The translations under genes were made by a program, and so were the position numbers. This document shows, piece after piece, positions 17,602-25,217 of a stretch of 64,000 nucleotides of DNA (its first letter is position 1; every line of letters begins with the position of its first letter). This DNA is from Nostoc sphaeroides (lineage in GTDB: Bacteria > Cyanobacteriota > Cyanobacteriia > Cyanobacteriales > Nostocaceae): the NCBI RefSeq assembly GCF_003443655.1, contig NZ_CP031941.1, forward strand, positions 4,152,501 to 4,216,500, written 5' to 3'. Below the pieces are notes generated by a model. It was not told the DNA's origin. It did no database searches and saw only the letters and a list, made by a program, of their open reading frames with translations.

Positions 17602-19131
17602 GTGCAAATACGCTGGAAGTTCAAGCTACAACCGAATATTGGGCAACAAGCCCTAATGTCCGAGTGGCTTGTTACTCTACGCAAACATAGGAATTATTGT
17701 TTAGCAGAACGTCAGCGTGCTTTTGAAACGAATAATCAGAAGTCAGACGAACAAGTGATGTACCAATATGGTGCATTTTGTGATTTAAATAGTCGGTCTG
17801 AATACGGTTCTTATTGTCCTTTGACTTGTCCTGTTGTGAAACATGGGGTAATGTCTGCTGAATTAACAAAAAGCAGCAAAAAACATGGTCTAGCTTGGGG
17901 TAACGCATCTGATATTCAAAGCAAGAGGACAACTGAATTACGCGCTGAGTCTGAATGGTATGGTCGGGTTAATTCAGATGTTTTGCAAGGCAATTTAGCT
18001 AAACTAGATACTGCTTACAATGGATTTTTCCAGCACAAGAGAGGATTCCCCGCGTTTCGCAAAACATCTAATTTCAAAAGCTTTCAATTTAAACCAGGGC
18101 AAGCAAAGTTAACAGTTAACTGCACATCTAAGAAAAAGCGTTGTTACTCTCATGTTTACCTCCCTGGAATTGGGAGTATGCGATATTTGGATAGTCGCAC
18201 TATCCCAACGGATGCTGACATTAGAACCGTAACAGTAATTAAAGAAGCTGACGGATGGTATATGAGTGTATTGCTCAAAGAGCCAAAAGCGTTACCAGAA
18301 GTCCCAGATATTAAAACCGTACCCTCAGCAGTAGGTATTGACGTAGGGATTAATAAATTAATTTCTCTCACTGATGGTTCGTTTGTTGAAAATCCTAAGT
18401 TTGGAACTAACAAGAAAACTCGCCGTCAATTAAGAATTAGGCAGCGCCGAGTTAATCGTAAAGTTAAGGGTTCTAAGAATCGTAAAAAAGCTGGCATAAT
18501 AGTTGCCAAGCTGCATAAAAAAATTGCTGACAAACGGAATGATCATCAATGGTTTGCAGCCAATAAAGTTGTTGGCACTGCTGCGGCGATTGTTCAAGAG
18601 GATCTAAATGTCAAAGCCATGAAGTCCCGATGCAAACCCAAAAGAGAAAAGGGACGGTTCATGGCTAATGGACAATCTGCAAAACGTGGATTGAACCGTT
18701 CTATATCAGATGTTAGTTGGGGGGAGTTATTTTCTAAGATTGCTTGGTTGGCACTGAAAGCTGGTAAGCCAGTATTAGCAATTAATCCTAAGTTCACATC
18801 CCAAGAGTGTTCAGTTTGTCATCACGTAAGCAAGGCTAACAGAGATGGTGAGAAGTTTATTTGTGAAAGCTGTGGACATATTGATCATGCGGATACTCAA
18901 GCATCTCGTACAATTTTGCATAGAGCTAATTTAGAATTCGTCAGTATAAGACGTAAAAACCTATCGGGGGACTCTCGAAAAGTTACGCTTGTCAGAGATG
19001 ATTCCGCCATTCGTGGCAAACGGGATCAGGGCAAGAACTGTACATCTAAGGCTTGCACTGAGCGTAGTCGAAGTGTTATTCCTGAAAAGCGGATATTATT
19101 CGAGCAGTTGTCTTTACAGTTGTTCGATTAA
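17602..19131 (+). CDS. tnpB: TnpB RNA-guided nuclease of IS605
   Basis: A 509-residue TnpB, starting at GTG 17602. The RuvC-like nuclease has Asp in GIDVGINKLISL, Glu in VQEDLNVKAM and the final Asp in HADTQASRTIL. The zinc ribbon is CSVCHHVSKANRDGEKFICESC. TnpB proteins cut DNA with a guide RNA made from the right end of the IS and help retain the element. It is longer than the usual ~400 residues: the last ~70 residues include KACTERSRSVIPEKR, encoded by a dispersed repeat (tgcactgagcgtagtcgaag at about 19053) that also occurs in other genes here. Core residues look intact. Confidence 0.92.
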   Translation: MQIRWKFKLQPNIGQQALMSEWLVTLRKHRNYCLAERQRAFETNNQKSDEQVMYQYGAFCDLNSRSEYGSYCPLTCPVVKHGVMSAELTKSSKKHGLAWGNASDIQSKRTTELRAESEWYGRVNSDVLQGNLAKLDTAYNGFFQHKRGFPAFRKTSNFKSFQFKPGQAKLTVNCTSKKKRCYSHVYLPGIGSMRYLDSRTIPTDADIRTVTVIKEADGWYMSVLLKEPKALPEVPDIKTVPSAVGIDVGINKLISLTDGSFVENPKFGTNKKTRRQLRIRQRRVNRKVKGSKNRKKAGIIVAKLHKKIADKRNDHQWFAANKVVGTAAAIVQEDLNVKAMKSRCKPKREKGRFMANGQSAKRGLNRSISDVSWGELFSKIAWLALKAGKPVLAINPKFTSQECSVCHHVSKANRDGEKFICESCGHIDHADTQASRTILHRANLEFVSIRRKNLSGDSRKVTLVRDDSAIRGKRDQGKNCTSKACTERSRSVIPEKRILFEQLSLQLFD

Positions 19132-19166
19132 GAATCCCCGTTCCCTTTAGGGCGGGGAGTGTCAAC
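19000..19166 (+). ncRNA. Probable TnpB guide (omega/reRNA) scaffold region
   Basis: By analogy with characterised TnpB systems, the guide RNA overlaps the tnpB 3' end and runs through the IS right end; the guide itself is read from flanking DNA. The right-end hairpin at 19136-19157 would be the scaffold end. The guide would start near 19167 (gaagatatctacgtcttggg, mgtE sequence). This placement is inference; no transcript is visible from sequence. Confidence 0.4.
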
Positions 19167-19346
19167 GAAGATATCTACGTCTTGGGTGGTGTGCAGTCGG
19201 GGGGCGACAAGTATTTTAGCTTCTATCTCCGGTTTAGCACTGCCGTTTCTACTTCGCTATCTCCGTTTAGATCCGGCATTAAAGCAGTTGATGTCGTGGG
19301 CGTTTTGATTTACTTCAATTTGGCGTGGGTAATTTTAAAGTTGTGA

Positions 19347-19433
19347 AAAGAGTCAGCCCCTTAGGGGAAGTCAAAAGTCAAAAGTCAAAAGTCATTGGTC
19401 ATTAGTGAAGAATAAAGTACAAATGACTAACTT
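19347..19433. repeat. Short direct repeats
   Basis: The stretch 19371-19405 contains three or more copies of aaaagtc (gtcaaaagtcaaaagtcaaaagtc), a heptanucleotide repeat typical of Nostoc intergenic DNA, next to gtcattggtcattag. No gene is seen. Confidence 0.6.
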
Positions 19434-19691
19434 TTACAATTCTGATTCCGTATCTGGAGCAACAATTTCGCCAGTACCCAATTGCAGTATCATGTCTTGG
19501 TCAGTAATCAATCCACTAAGTTCTTTTACTTGTAAATTCATTTCTTCACAAGCTTGTCTCAGTTCTCGTGCAAATTTGTTGAGGTCTTGACCATAGCCAC
19601 ATTGATAAGCAGCAGTTTCAATTCCTTCTTTGGCATTTGCTCTAGCACAATCTACTAATTCCGTGCCATGCAGTGGTGTAGGAGATGCCAT
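19434..19691 (-). CDS. Conserved small hypothetical protein
   Basis: An 85-residue, acidic, soluble protein with no signal peptide. The body is predicted helical (DLNKFARELRQACEEMNLQV) and carries two cysteines. The segment ELVDCARANAKEGIETAAYQCG resembles a family I recall only as cyanobacterial hypothetical proteins. Start and stop fit good codon usage, and it sits alone between repeats. I cannot assign a function. Confidence 0.65.
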   Translation of the reverse strand: MASPTPLHGTELVDCARANAKEGIETAAYQCGYGQDLNKFARELRQACEEMNLQVKELSGLITDQDMILQLGTGEIVAPDTESEL

Positions 19692-19908
19692 AGACGTAGT
19701 TATTATTTCTTAAATGTTTGCTGCTAGATAGACTATCAATATTCTCACATTTACTCATCCCTCTAATGGAAGAGCGTGAGGGTAGATTGATTTGTCATTT
19801 GTCATTTGTCATTTGTTTAAGACATACCACGCCCACAAGGGGCGAGGCAAGTACCAAAAACTCTGTATCAATGACCAATGACTAATGACCAATGACTAAA
19901 TTTTTCAC

Positions 19909-20790
19909 TTAACCATTGACAACATCTCCACCATTGACATGTAACACTTGTCCAGAGACATAAGAAGCATCATCAGAGGCTAAATATACATAGCTAGGAG
20001 CAACTTCTTCTGGTTGTCCGGCTCGTTCCATTGGTACTTGTTTACCAAAATTTTCAACTTTCTCTTCGGGAAAAGTTGAGGGAATTAAAGGTGTCCAAAT
20101 TGGCCCCGGTGCGACAGCATTAACGCGAATTCCTTTTGATACCAAATTTTTTGATAAGGAGCGAGTAAAAGCAACGATCGCACCTTTTGTAGAAGAATAA
20201 TCTAGTAGCTGTGGACTACCTTTATAAGCTGTTACCGATGTAGTATTGACGATAGAACTGCCTGCTTGTAAATGCTTGAGTGCAGCCTTAGTCATAAAAA
20301 ACATTGAGAATATATTAGTGCGGAAAGTTCGCTCTAGTTGTTCTTCGGTGATTTCTTCGATACTTTCTTTCGGATGTTGTTCGGCGGCGTTGTTGATGAG
20401 AATATCCAGTTTGCCAAATTCCCCAACTGTTTGTTGAATAGCTTGCTGACAAAAAGTTTCATCGCCAATATCACCTGCAATCGTTACTGCACGACGCCCT
20501 TGTTTTTCTACCAAATGTTTTGTTTCTTTAGCATCATCGTGTTCATTGAGGTAAAGAATCGCCACATCTGCACCTTCTTTAGCAAATGCGATCGCTACTG
20601 CACGACCAATACCACTATCTGCACCCGTAATCAATGCTACTTTATCTTTTAACTTGCCACTACCCCGATATTGGGCATCATCAGCTTGAGGTTTTGGTGT
20701 CATTTCTGATTCAACACCTGGTGTTTCTTGTTGCTGTGGCGGTTGTAGTTTTTGCTCTTTTTTCTCTTTTTGCTCTTTTGATTTAGCCAT
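19909..20790 (-). CDS. Short-chain dehydrogenase, GSP39/YdaD type
   Basis: A 293-residue short-chain dehydrogenase/reductase of the long-N-terminus subgroup that includes Bacillus general stress protein 39. A Lys/Gln-rich N-terminal tail of about 45 residues precedes the Rossmann motif VALITGADSGIGRAVAIAF. Then come DILINNAAEQHP (NNAG-like), the catalytic Ser in IVNTTSVTAY and the active-site YSSTK with its Lys. The C-terminal segment ASYVSGQVLHVNGGDVVNG closes the fold. It uses NAD(P)H on an unknown carbonyl substrate; relatives are stress-induced. The upstream hairpin at 20875-20906 may be in its leader. Confidence 0.9.
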   Translation of the reverse strand: MAKSKEQKEKKEQKLQPPQQQETPGVESEMTPKPQADDAQYRGSGKLKDKVALITGADSGIGRAVAIAFAKEGADVAILYLNEHDDAKETKHLVEKQGRRAVTIAGDIGDETFCQQAIQQTVGEFGKLDILINNAAEQHPKESIEEITEEQLERTFRTNIFSMFFMTKAALKHLQAGSSIVNTTSVTAYKGSPQLLDYSSTKGAIVAFTRSLSKNLVSKGIRVNAVAPGPIWTPLIPSTFPEEKVENFGKQVPMERAGQPEEVAPSYVYLASDDASYVSGQVLHVNGGDVVNG

Positions 20791-21463
20791 AGATTTTGTC
20801 TCGGTAATTTAATATTGAATGTAACTGAATGTTGGGAAAAGCCATTTCCAGTCTCTAGTTCCCATTTCAAAAGTAAACCTTGGATCGAAACTTCAACCCA
20901 AGGTTTATTTTTTGCTTTGGCTCCCACTAGCCATTTGCAATTTTAGGCGTTTATACCACAGATACTTTCCACACGTACTTAGGGACTTGCAATTGTACGC
21001 GACTGACATTATTTATCCTCACACTTGACACACGCTATTCATCTAACCACCAAAAACAAGGATACAATTTTCATGCGAGGAAGCATTTCTTCTTTTTATC
21101 TGCTTTTAAGTTAACTATTATTTTGCTATACTTTATCGCTCCATAGAGGTAAAACAAACTTAAATTTGCTCAACCTTAAGACGTAAAACAAATTAAATAA
21201 TGAGAGTTACTAAATTAGTCTATAATCATTTATTGTGCCTAAATAATTGATCTATTTGAATATCAAGATTTATACTTTCTCACTTCGTGGTTGCAAAAAT
21301 ACTTACTTTCATACCATCAATTTTTGTTAATGTTAATATTTATTTAGGCTGATATCTGCATAGTTGCGTTATTGCAGACTAAAAGGTATCTGACGACTAG
21401 TTTGCATAATAGCCCAAAAGCCTGCGTGGTACGCTACATTGAGATTATTAGAGGGTAGGGGTT
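20791..21463. other. Intergenic region with stem-loop
   Basis: 673 bp with no gene between divergent transcription units. A stem-loop at 20875-20906 has arms aaaccttgg/ccaaggttt followed on the plus strand by attttttg. It resembles a terminator but has no plus-strand gene upstream, so it may be a leader element of the SDR gene. The ligase gene at 21464 is preceded by agagggtaggggtt, a plausible ribosome-binding site. Confidence 0.45.
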
Positions 21464-23066
21464 ATGGCAATACTAAATATTTCTGAGTCAGAACAGGTTG
21501 AAAAGTTTCACCACTTACAATTAACCCTGAGCGATCGCTGGAAAACGAGCGAGTCATTTGATAATAATGAAGCGGATATTTTAATTATTCCCTCCCTGAG
21601 TCTCGACCAGCGCGAACTCCAAAAGATCGAAGGTTGCGAACATTATGAAGAAAGATTACTATTTTCCTTAATTCGGTTGCAGAATCCCCGAACTCGGTTG
21701 GTTTATGTAACATCAGTACCGTTGCATCCTAGTATCATTGATTATTACTTGCAACTGTTGCCAGGAATTCCCTTTTCTCATGCTCGCAACCGTTTGCTGC
21801 TACTTTCTACTTACGATTCTTCGCTTAAACCCCTGAGTCAAAAGATTTTAGAACGCCCCCGCCTGCTAAAGCGGATTCATCAAGCTTTGAGGCTAGATAA
21901 ATCATTTATGATCTGCTACAACTCTTCGCACTGGGAAGGCGAATTGTCTGTAAAATTGGGTGTACCTCTGTATGCTGCTGCACCAGATTTACAGATTTGG
22001 GGGACAAAAAGTGGCAGTCGGAAAATCTTCACCGAAAGTGGAGTACCGCATCCAGATGGTAGCGAAAAAATTTGGAACCACACAGATTTAGCAGAAGCTA
22101 CCAGCGATTTGTGGGAACGACAACCGACATTAAAACGGGTAGTGGTAAAACTCAACGAAGGTATTTCTGGAGAAGGGAATGCACTGTTAGATTTTAGACC
22201 GATTGAGAATCTAGCACCAAGTAAAGGGACTCATGCCGAAAGGGTAGCAGCAATTAGCGATCGCTTCTTAACAATGCGCTTTCAAGCAAAAAAAGAGACT
22301 TGGGACAATTTTTCGGGAAGAATCCCTGAGTTGGGGGCAATTGTCGAAGCATTTGTGGAAGGGGAAATTAAGCGATTCGCCCAGTGTTCAAGGAAGGATT
22401 ACACCTCAGGGCAAAGTGGAAATCCTTTCAACCCACGACCAAATTCTCGGAGGCCCAGACGGTCAGATTTATCTTGGTTGTAGCTTTCCGGCTGATGAAA
22501 GATATCGATTACAATTACAGCAATTGGGGCTACAAGTTGGCAGAAAGTTAGCAGAAAAAGGCACTTTAGAGCGATTTGGTGTAGATTTTATCGCCGTTGA
22601 CAATGGTAACGGTGAGTGGGATATTCAGGCAATTGAAATTAACCTGCGTAAAGGTGGTACAACTCATCCATTCATGACCTTGAAATTATTAACGAACGGT
22701 CGCTATGACCTTTCTACAGGTTTATTTTATAGTCAGCAAGGTCGTCCAAAATATTATATTGCCACTGATAATTTGCAAAAAGAGCGCTATCAAGGATTAT
22801 TACCTAATGATTTGATGGATATTATTGCTCATCACAGACTGCATTTTGACAGTGGTACAGAAACGGGCACAGTGTTTCATCTGATGGGTTGCCTTTCGCA
22901 GTTTGGCAAGTTGGGATTAACCAGTATCGGTGATTCCCCCCAACAAGCACAAGATATTTATAACAAAGTCGTGAAAGTTCTGGATGAAGAAACTCGCAGC
23001 GAAAATCGTGATTTATCGGCGATTTCAGATTATTCCTTTCCCGTGGCTTGGGATGAATATAGCTGA
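21464..23066 (+). pseudogene. PGM1-related peptide ligase, frameshifted
   Basis: An ATP-grasp-like protein related to PGM1 peptide ligases is split over two frames. Codons from ATG 21464 run in one frame through GAIVEAFVEGEIKR (about 22370). Homology then continues in another frame with SPSVQGRITPQGKVEILSTH, LGGPDGQIYLGCSFPADERY and IEINLRKGGTTHPFMTLKLL to the stop at 23066. Removing one T at 22376-22377 restores a single frame of about 533 codons and turns gcgattcgcc into gcgatcgcc, a HIP1 site. The break is therefore a one-base insertion. It could be a true recent mutation or an assembly error. Relatives join amino-acid or peptide units using ATP; the substrate here is unknown. Confidence 0.8.
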
Positions 23067-23221
23067 ACTATCCCGCCTAAGTGTCGATAGCGATCGCCAC
23101 TAAACATCTGGTCAAATTAATTATGCGTTGCCATAAATCTTTGGTAGGTACAATTCATGAATTGTGCCTACGTCATTTTTACTCTTATGTCTAATAGACA
23201 GATTGTATATTTGACAATTGA

Positions 23222-23452
23222 CTAAGCAACCTGTAATGGTCGTGTAGGAAGCATCCTGGGTTCTGGTAATGGCTTACCCTCTTCTTGAAGCATCTCAACA
23301 AACGCCTCAATTACTTCTTGCCCATTTTTAGCGGCTTCTTCGTAGGTTTTGCCATGTGTATGAAACTCCTGCCAGGGGAACTCAGGCAAATGTACTAGGA
23401 AGAGTTGATCGTCCTCTGACCATTGAATCACCATGCTGTAGTGATAGCTCAT
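23222..23452 (-). CDS. hicB: HicB-family antitoxin
   Basis: A 76-residue HicB-like antitoxin made of the partial RNase H-like fold: MSYHYSMVIQWSEDDQLFLV, then HLPEFPWQEFHTHGKTYEEA, then a helix EEAAKNGQEVIEAFVEMLQE. No DNA-binding domain is fused at its C-terminus, so repression would need a partner or be absent. It follows hicA on the same strand after a 3-bp gap, the standard toxin-first HicAB order. Confidence 0.88.
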   Translation of the reverse strand: MSYHYSMVIQWSEDDQLFLVHLPEFPWQEFHTHGKTYEEAAKNGQEVIEAFVEMLQEEGKPLPEPRMLPTRPLQVA

Positions 23453-23455
23453 CTA

Positions 23456-23683
23456 TTATTCACCTTCGTCGTTTTCAAAGTCTTCTAAGCTTTTGAGTAC
23501 CCGTTGAATGTTCTTCTCTAAATATAGCGGAGCATCATCTCCGTCCTTCCCTGGAATGGTGAGAGGTTCTTCAGGTAGCAACGGATGTTTCCAATAGGTA
23601 TGACTTCCTTTTCCTCGACCTGGCTGAAGAATGTATCCAGCTTTCGCTACCATTGCCTTGAGTTCTCTAATTTTCTTAGGCAT
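23456..23683 (-). CDS. hicA: HicA-family mRNA interferase toxin
   Basis: A 75-residue HicA toxin, a double-stranded RNA-binding-like ribonuclease. The family signature GKGSHTYWKHP contains the catalytic His (GSH), preceded by the strand GYILQPGRG and followed by PLTIPGKDGDDAP. It is encoded just upstream of hicB. The start MPKKIRELKAMV matches the usual family N-terminus. The gene appears intact, and the pair would act as a type II toxin-antitoxin module. Confidence 0.9.
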   Translation of the reverse strand: MPKKIRELKAMVAKAGYILQPGRGKGSHTYWKHPLLPEEPLTIPGKDGDDAPLYLEKNIQRVLKSLEDFENDEGE

Positions 23684-23774
23684 TGGTTTTCACAGTTTAC
23701 CAGTTCAAGCTTACTATAAGTTCAGCGATCGCTTTTGATGTTTCTTTTGATGTGGCACTCACCAGATGCAGTAT

Positions 23775-24623
23775 TTAACTTAGTACAACTTGAAGGGTTT
23801 CTTGCAAATTTAACTGCAACTTGGAGTGAGCATTGCCGCTATTAATGGCAATTTCTACCCAGCCGTGACTGCCTACTATTGCTATGATCTCTCCCACTTT
23901 GACATCACTGTAAGTTTCACAGCCTGGTATACTTAACCCAGCGGCTTGCACACTCCAAGTTTTGCCTTGTACGTAACTCCCTGCAATGTTGCTCACTAAG
24001 TTGCCAAAGTTGTCAATATATTGAATGCAACCCACTACACCAGTGGTTGTTTGCTGGCACTCGCCTATATCCAGTTTTACTAAACTTGCTGGATCAATTT
24101 CTTGTCCTAGCTCTTTAAGAGAGACACCACTAGCAAGATTAGCTCCCACTGGGGCAAAAATATCTCTACCGTGAAAAGTCTTACTTGGTTGAGGAGTTCG
24201 CCAATAGTTAAGATTTGTAAGTTCAACGGCTGCGTAGGCGTAGCCCGCACTTCGGCTGCGCTCAGTGACCGTCGTAGACATCGCCAGACTTTGACTAAGT
24301 ACGCCGCTAAATATACCATTATCTGGCCCGACGAGAAACCCTTGAGCAAATTCTACAGCGATCGCTCGTCGCTTGCTTCCCACACCCGGATCTACTACTG
24401 CCACATGCACTGTCCCAACTGGGAAATAGCGATAAGCATTCATCAAAGAAAATCTGGCTGCGGCTATGTCTTGCGGCGGAATTTGGTGCGTTAAGTCTAC
24501 CACCGTCAGTCTGGGGTTGATTTGGGCTATCACACCCTTCATTATGCCTACATAAACATCGCGATCGCCGAAATCGCTCAGTAAAGTTAGGAGTCGTTGT
24601 TCACCTATCTGCTTCTTAGGCAT
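23775..24623 (-). CDS. SAM hydrolase (hydroxide adenosyltransferase, DUF62)
   Basis: A 282-residue S-adenosyl-L-methionine hydroxide adenosyltransferase (DUF62), which splits SAM into adenosine and methionine; the fold is shared with fluorinase. Landmarks: LLSDFGDRDVYVGIMKGVI, TVHVAVVDPGVGSKRRAIAV, LVGPDNGIFSGVL, KTFHGRDIFAPVGANLASG, CIQYIDNFGNLVSNI. Between LSQSLA and VELTN, about 18 residues (STTVTERSRSAGYAYAA) are encoded by the dispersed repeat at 24227-24286, a family also seen at 54046-54118 and in TMEM14 at 61077. It keeps the frame and probably forms a surface loop. Physiological role uncertain. Confidence 0.9.
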   Translation of the reverse strand: MPKKQIGEQRLLTLLSDFGDRDVYVGIMKGVIAQINPRLTVVDLTHQIPPQDIAAARFSLMNAYRYFPVGTVHVAVVDPGVGSKRRAIAVEFAQGFLVGPDNGIFSGVLSQSLAMSTTVTERSRSAGYAYAAVELTNLNYWRTPQPSKTFHGRDIFAPVGANLASGVSLKELGQEIDPASLVKLDIGECQQTTTGVVGCIQYIDNFGNLVSNIAGSYVQGKTWSVQAAGLSIPGCETYSDVKVGEIIAIVGSHGWVEIAINSGNAHSKLQLNLQETLQVVLS

Positions 24624-24734
24624 ATTTTTGCTTAAATCTACATTAAGTTAGAAATTTCTGTAGCAACAGCTACAAAACTTATGTTATGTTAAGAAGAGAA
24701 GACATAAAACGAAAAATTAAAGAAGGTAATCACT

Positions 24735-24890
24735 ATGAATCAAAGTAGACTACAAAGTGCCAGAAAAGCGCAAGAAGCTCACAGAGAGAATATTCAAAAA
24801 AGCCTAGAGCATCGCTTGCAAGTAGCCAGAGCAAAGGGCGACGAACAGCTGATTCGTCAACTGGAAGCTGAGATGAGGTATTCGGGCTAA
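24735..24890 (+). CDS. Small conserved helical protein (51 aa)
   Basis: A 51-residue protein, MNQSRLQSARKAQEAHRENI to a C-terminal AEMRYSG. It is almost entirely charged and predicted helical, with no membrane segment. It has an excellent ribosome-binding site (agaaggtaatcact before ATG) and an intrinsic terminator 33 bp past its stop, which strongly supports a real monocistronic gene. I recall similar short proteins only as uncharacterised cyanobacterial ones. Confidence 0.75.
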   Translation: MNQSRLQSARKAQEAHRENIQKSLEHRLQVARAKGDEQLIRQLEAEMRYSG

Positions 24891-24922
24891 ATCAAGTTTT
24901 CAACGTTCTTAGTTTGTTGTGT

Positions 24923-24953
24923 AACCCGCTACGGCGGGTTTTTTTTGTTTTTA
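24923..24953 (+). terminator. Intrinsic terminator
   Basis: The stem aacccgc-tac-ggcgggtt is followed by ttttttgttttt on the plus strand, a textbook rho-independent terminator. It lies 33 bp downstream of the 51-residue gene. Confidence 0.9.
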
Positions 24954-24991
24954 GACAAATCATATTATGTCCGCTAAATTACCCATAAGAA

Positions 24992-25067
24992 AAGAACCCC
25001 ACCCCCAACCCCTCCCCGCTTGCGGGGAGGGGAGACAAAGCATAGCTTTGGCGGGGGTGGGGTTCTT
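24992..25067. repeat. G/C-rich inverted repeat element
   Basis: The arms aagaaccccaccccc and gggggtggggttctt enclose an inner hairpin cccctccccgcttgcgggga and a short cagcttt-like part. This is a 76-bp long hairpin without coding potential. It sits between the terminator at 24953 and the convergent CPBP gene. Confidence 0.8.
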
Positions 25068-25217
25068 CGGGTTTAATAAGCAATCAAGCTAACATGATAT
25101 AATTCACGTAAATTTAGGGTGCATTAGGCGCGATTGTCATATTTTTGTGGCAAATAATATCTAAATATGCACCTAACACACCCTACAATAATTTTATTTT
25201 TAGTTTAGAAATCGGCT

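Larger units (their letters stand above)
17035..19166. mobile_element. IS200/IS605-family insertion sequence
   Basis: About 2.13 kb with divergent tnpA (minus) and tnpB (plus), the IS605 arrangement. The boundaries (plus or minus 10 bp) come from where mgtE homology breaks off (gaaaccacc) and resumes (gaagatatc). The left end holds a stem ggct.../...agcc near 17050-17090. The right end holds the hairpin ccccgttccctttagggcgggg at 19136-19157. No target duplication is expected for this single-strand transposing family, and none is seen. Confidence 0.85.
16949..19346 (+). pseudogene. mgtE: Shredded magnesium transporter gene, split by IS
   Basis: Two pieces of an MgtE magnesium transporter flank the IS element. 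The left piece (16949-17034) reads AVPVVDREQRLVDIVTVDDV then IDILQQETT, the end of the second CBS domain. The right piece (from about 19167) resumes at once with EDIYVLGGVQSGGDK, the CBS-to-membrane linker. Further right, in shifted frames, come SISGLALPFLLRYLRLDPALK and finally DVVGVLIYFNLAWVILKL with a stop at 19344-19346. These last two are the final transmembrane helices. The N-terminal domain, first CBS domain and most membrane helices are absent. The order shows insertion first or early, then internal deletions. It cannot encode a transporter. Confidence 0.85.

Noticed and set aside
20875..20906. Intrinsic terminator
   Set aside because: The T-run is on the plus strand but there is no plus-strand gene before it; listed only as a stem-loop of unclear role.
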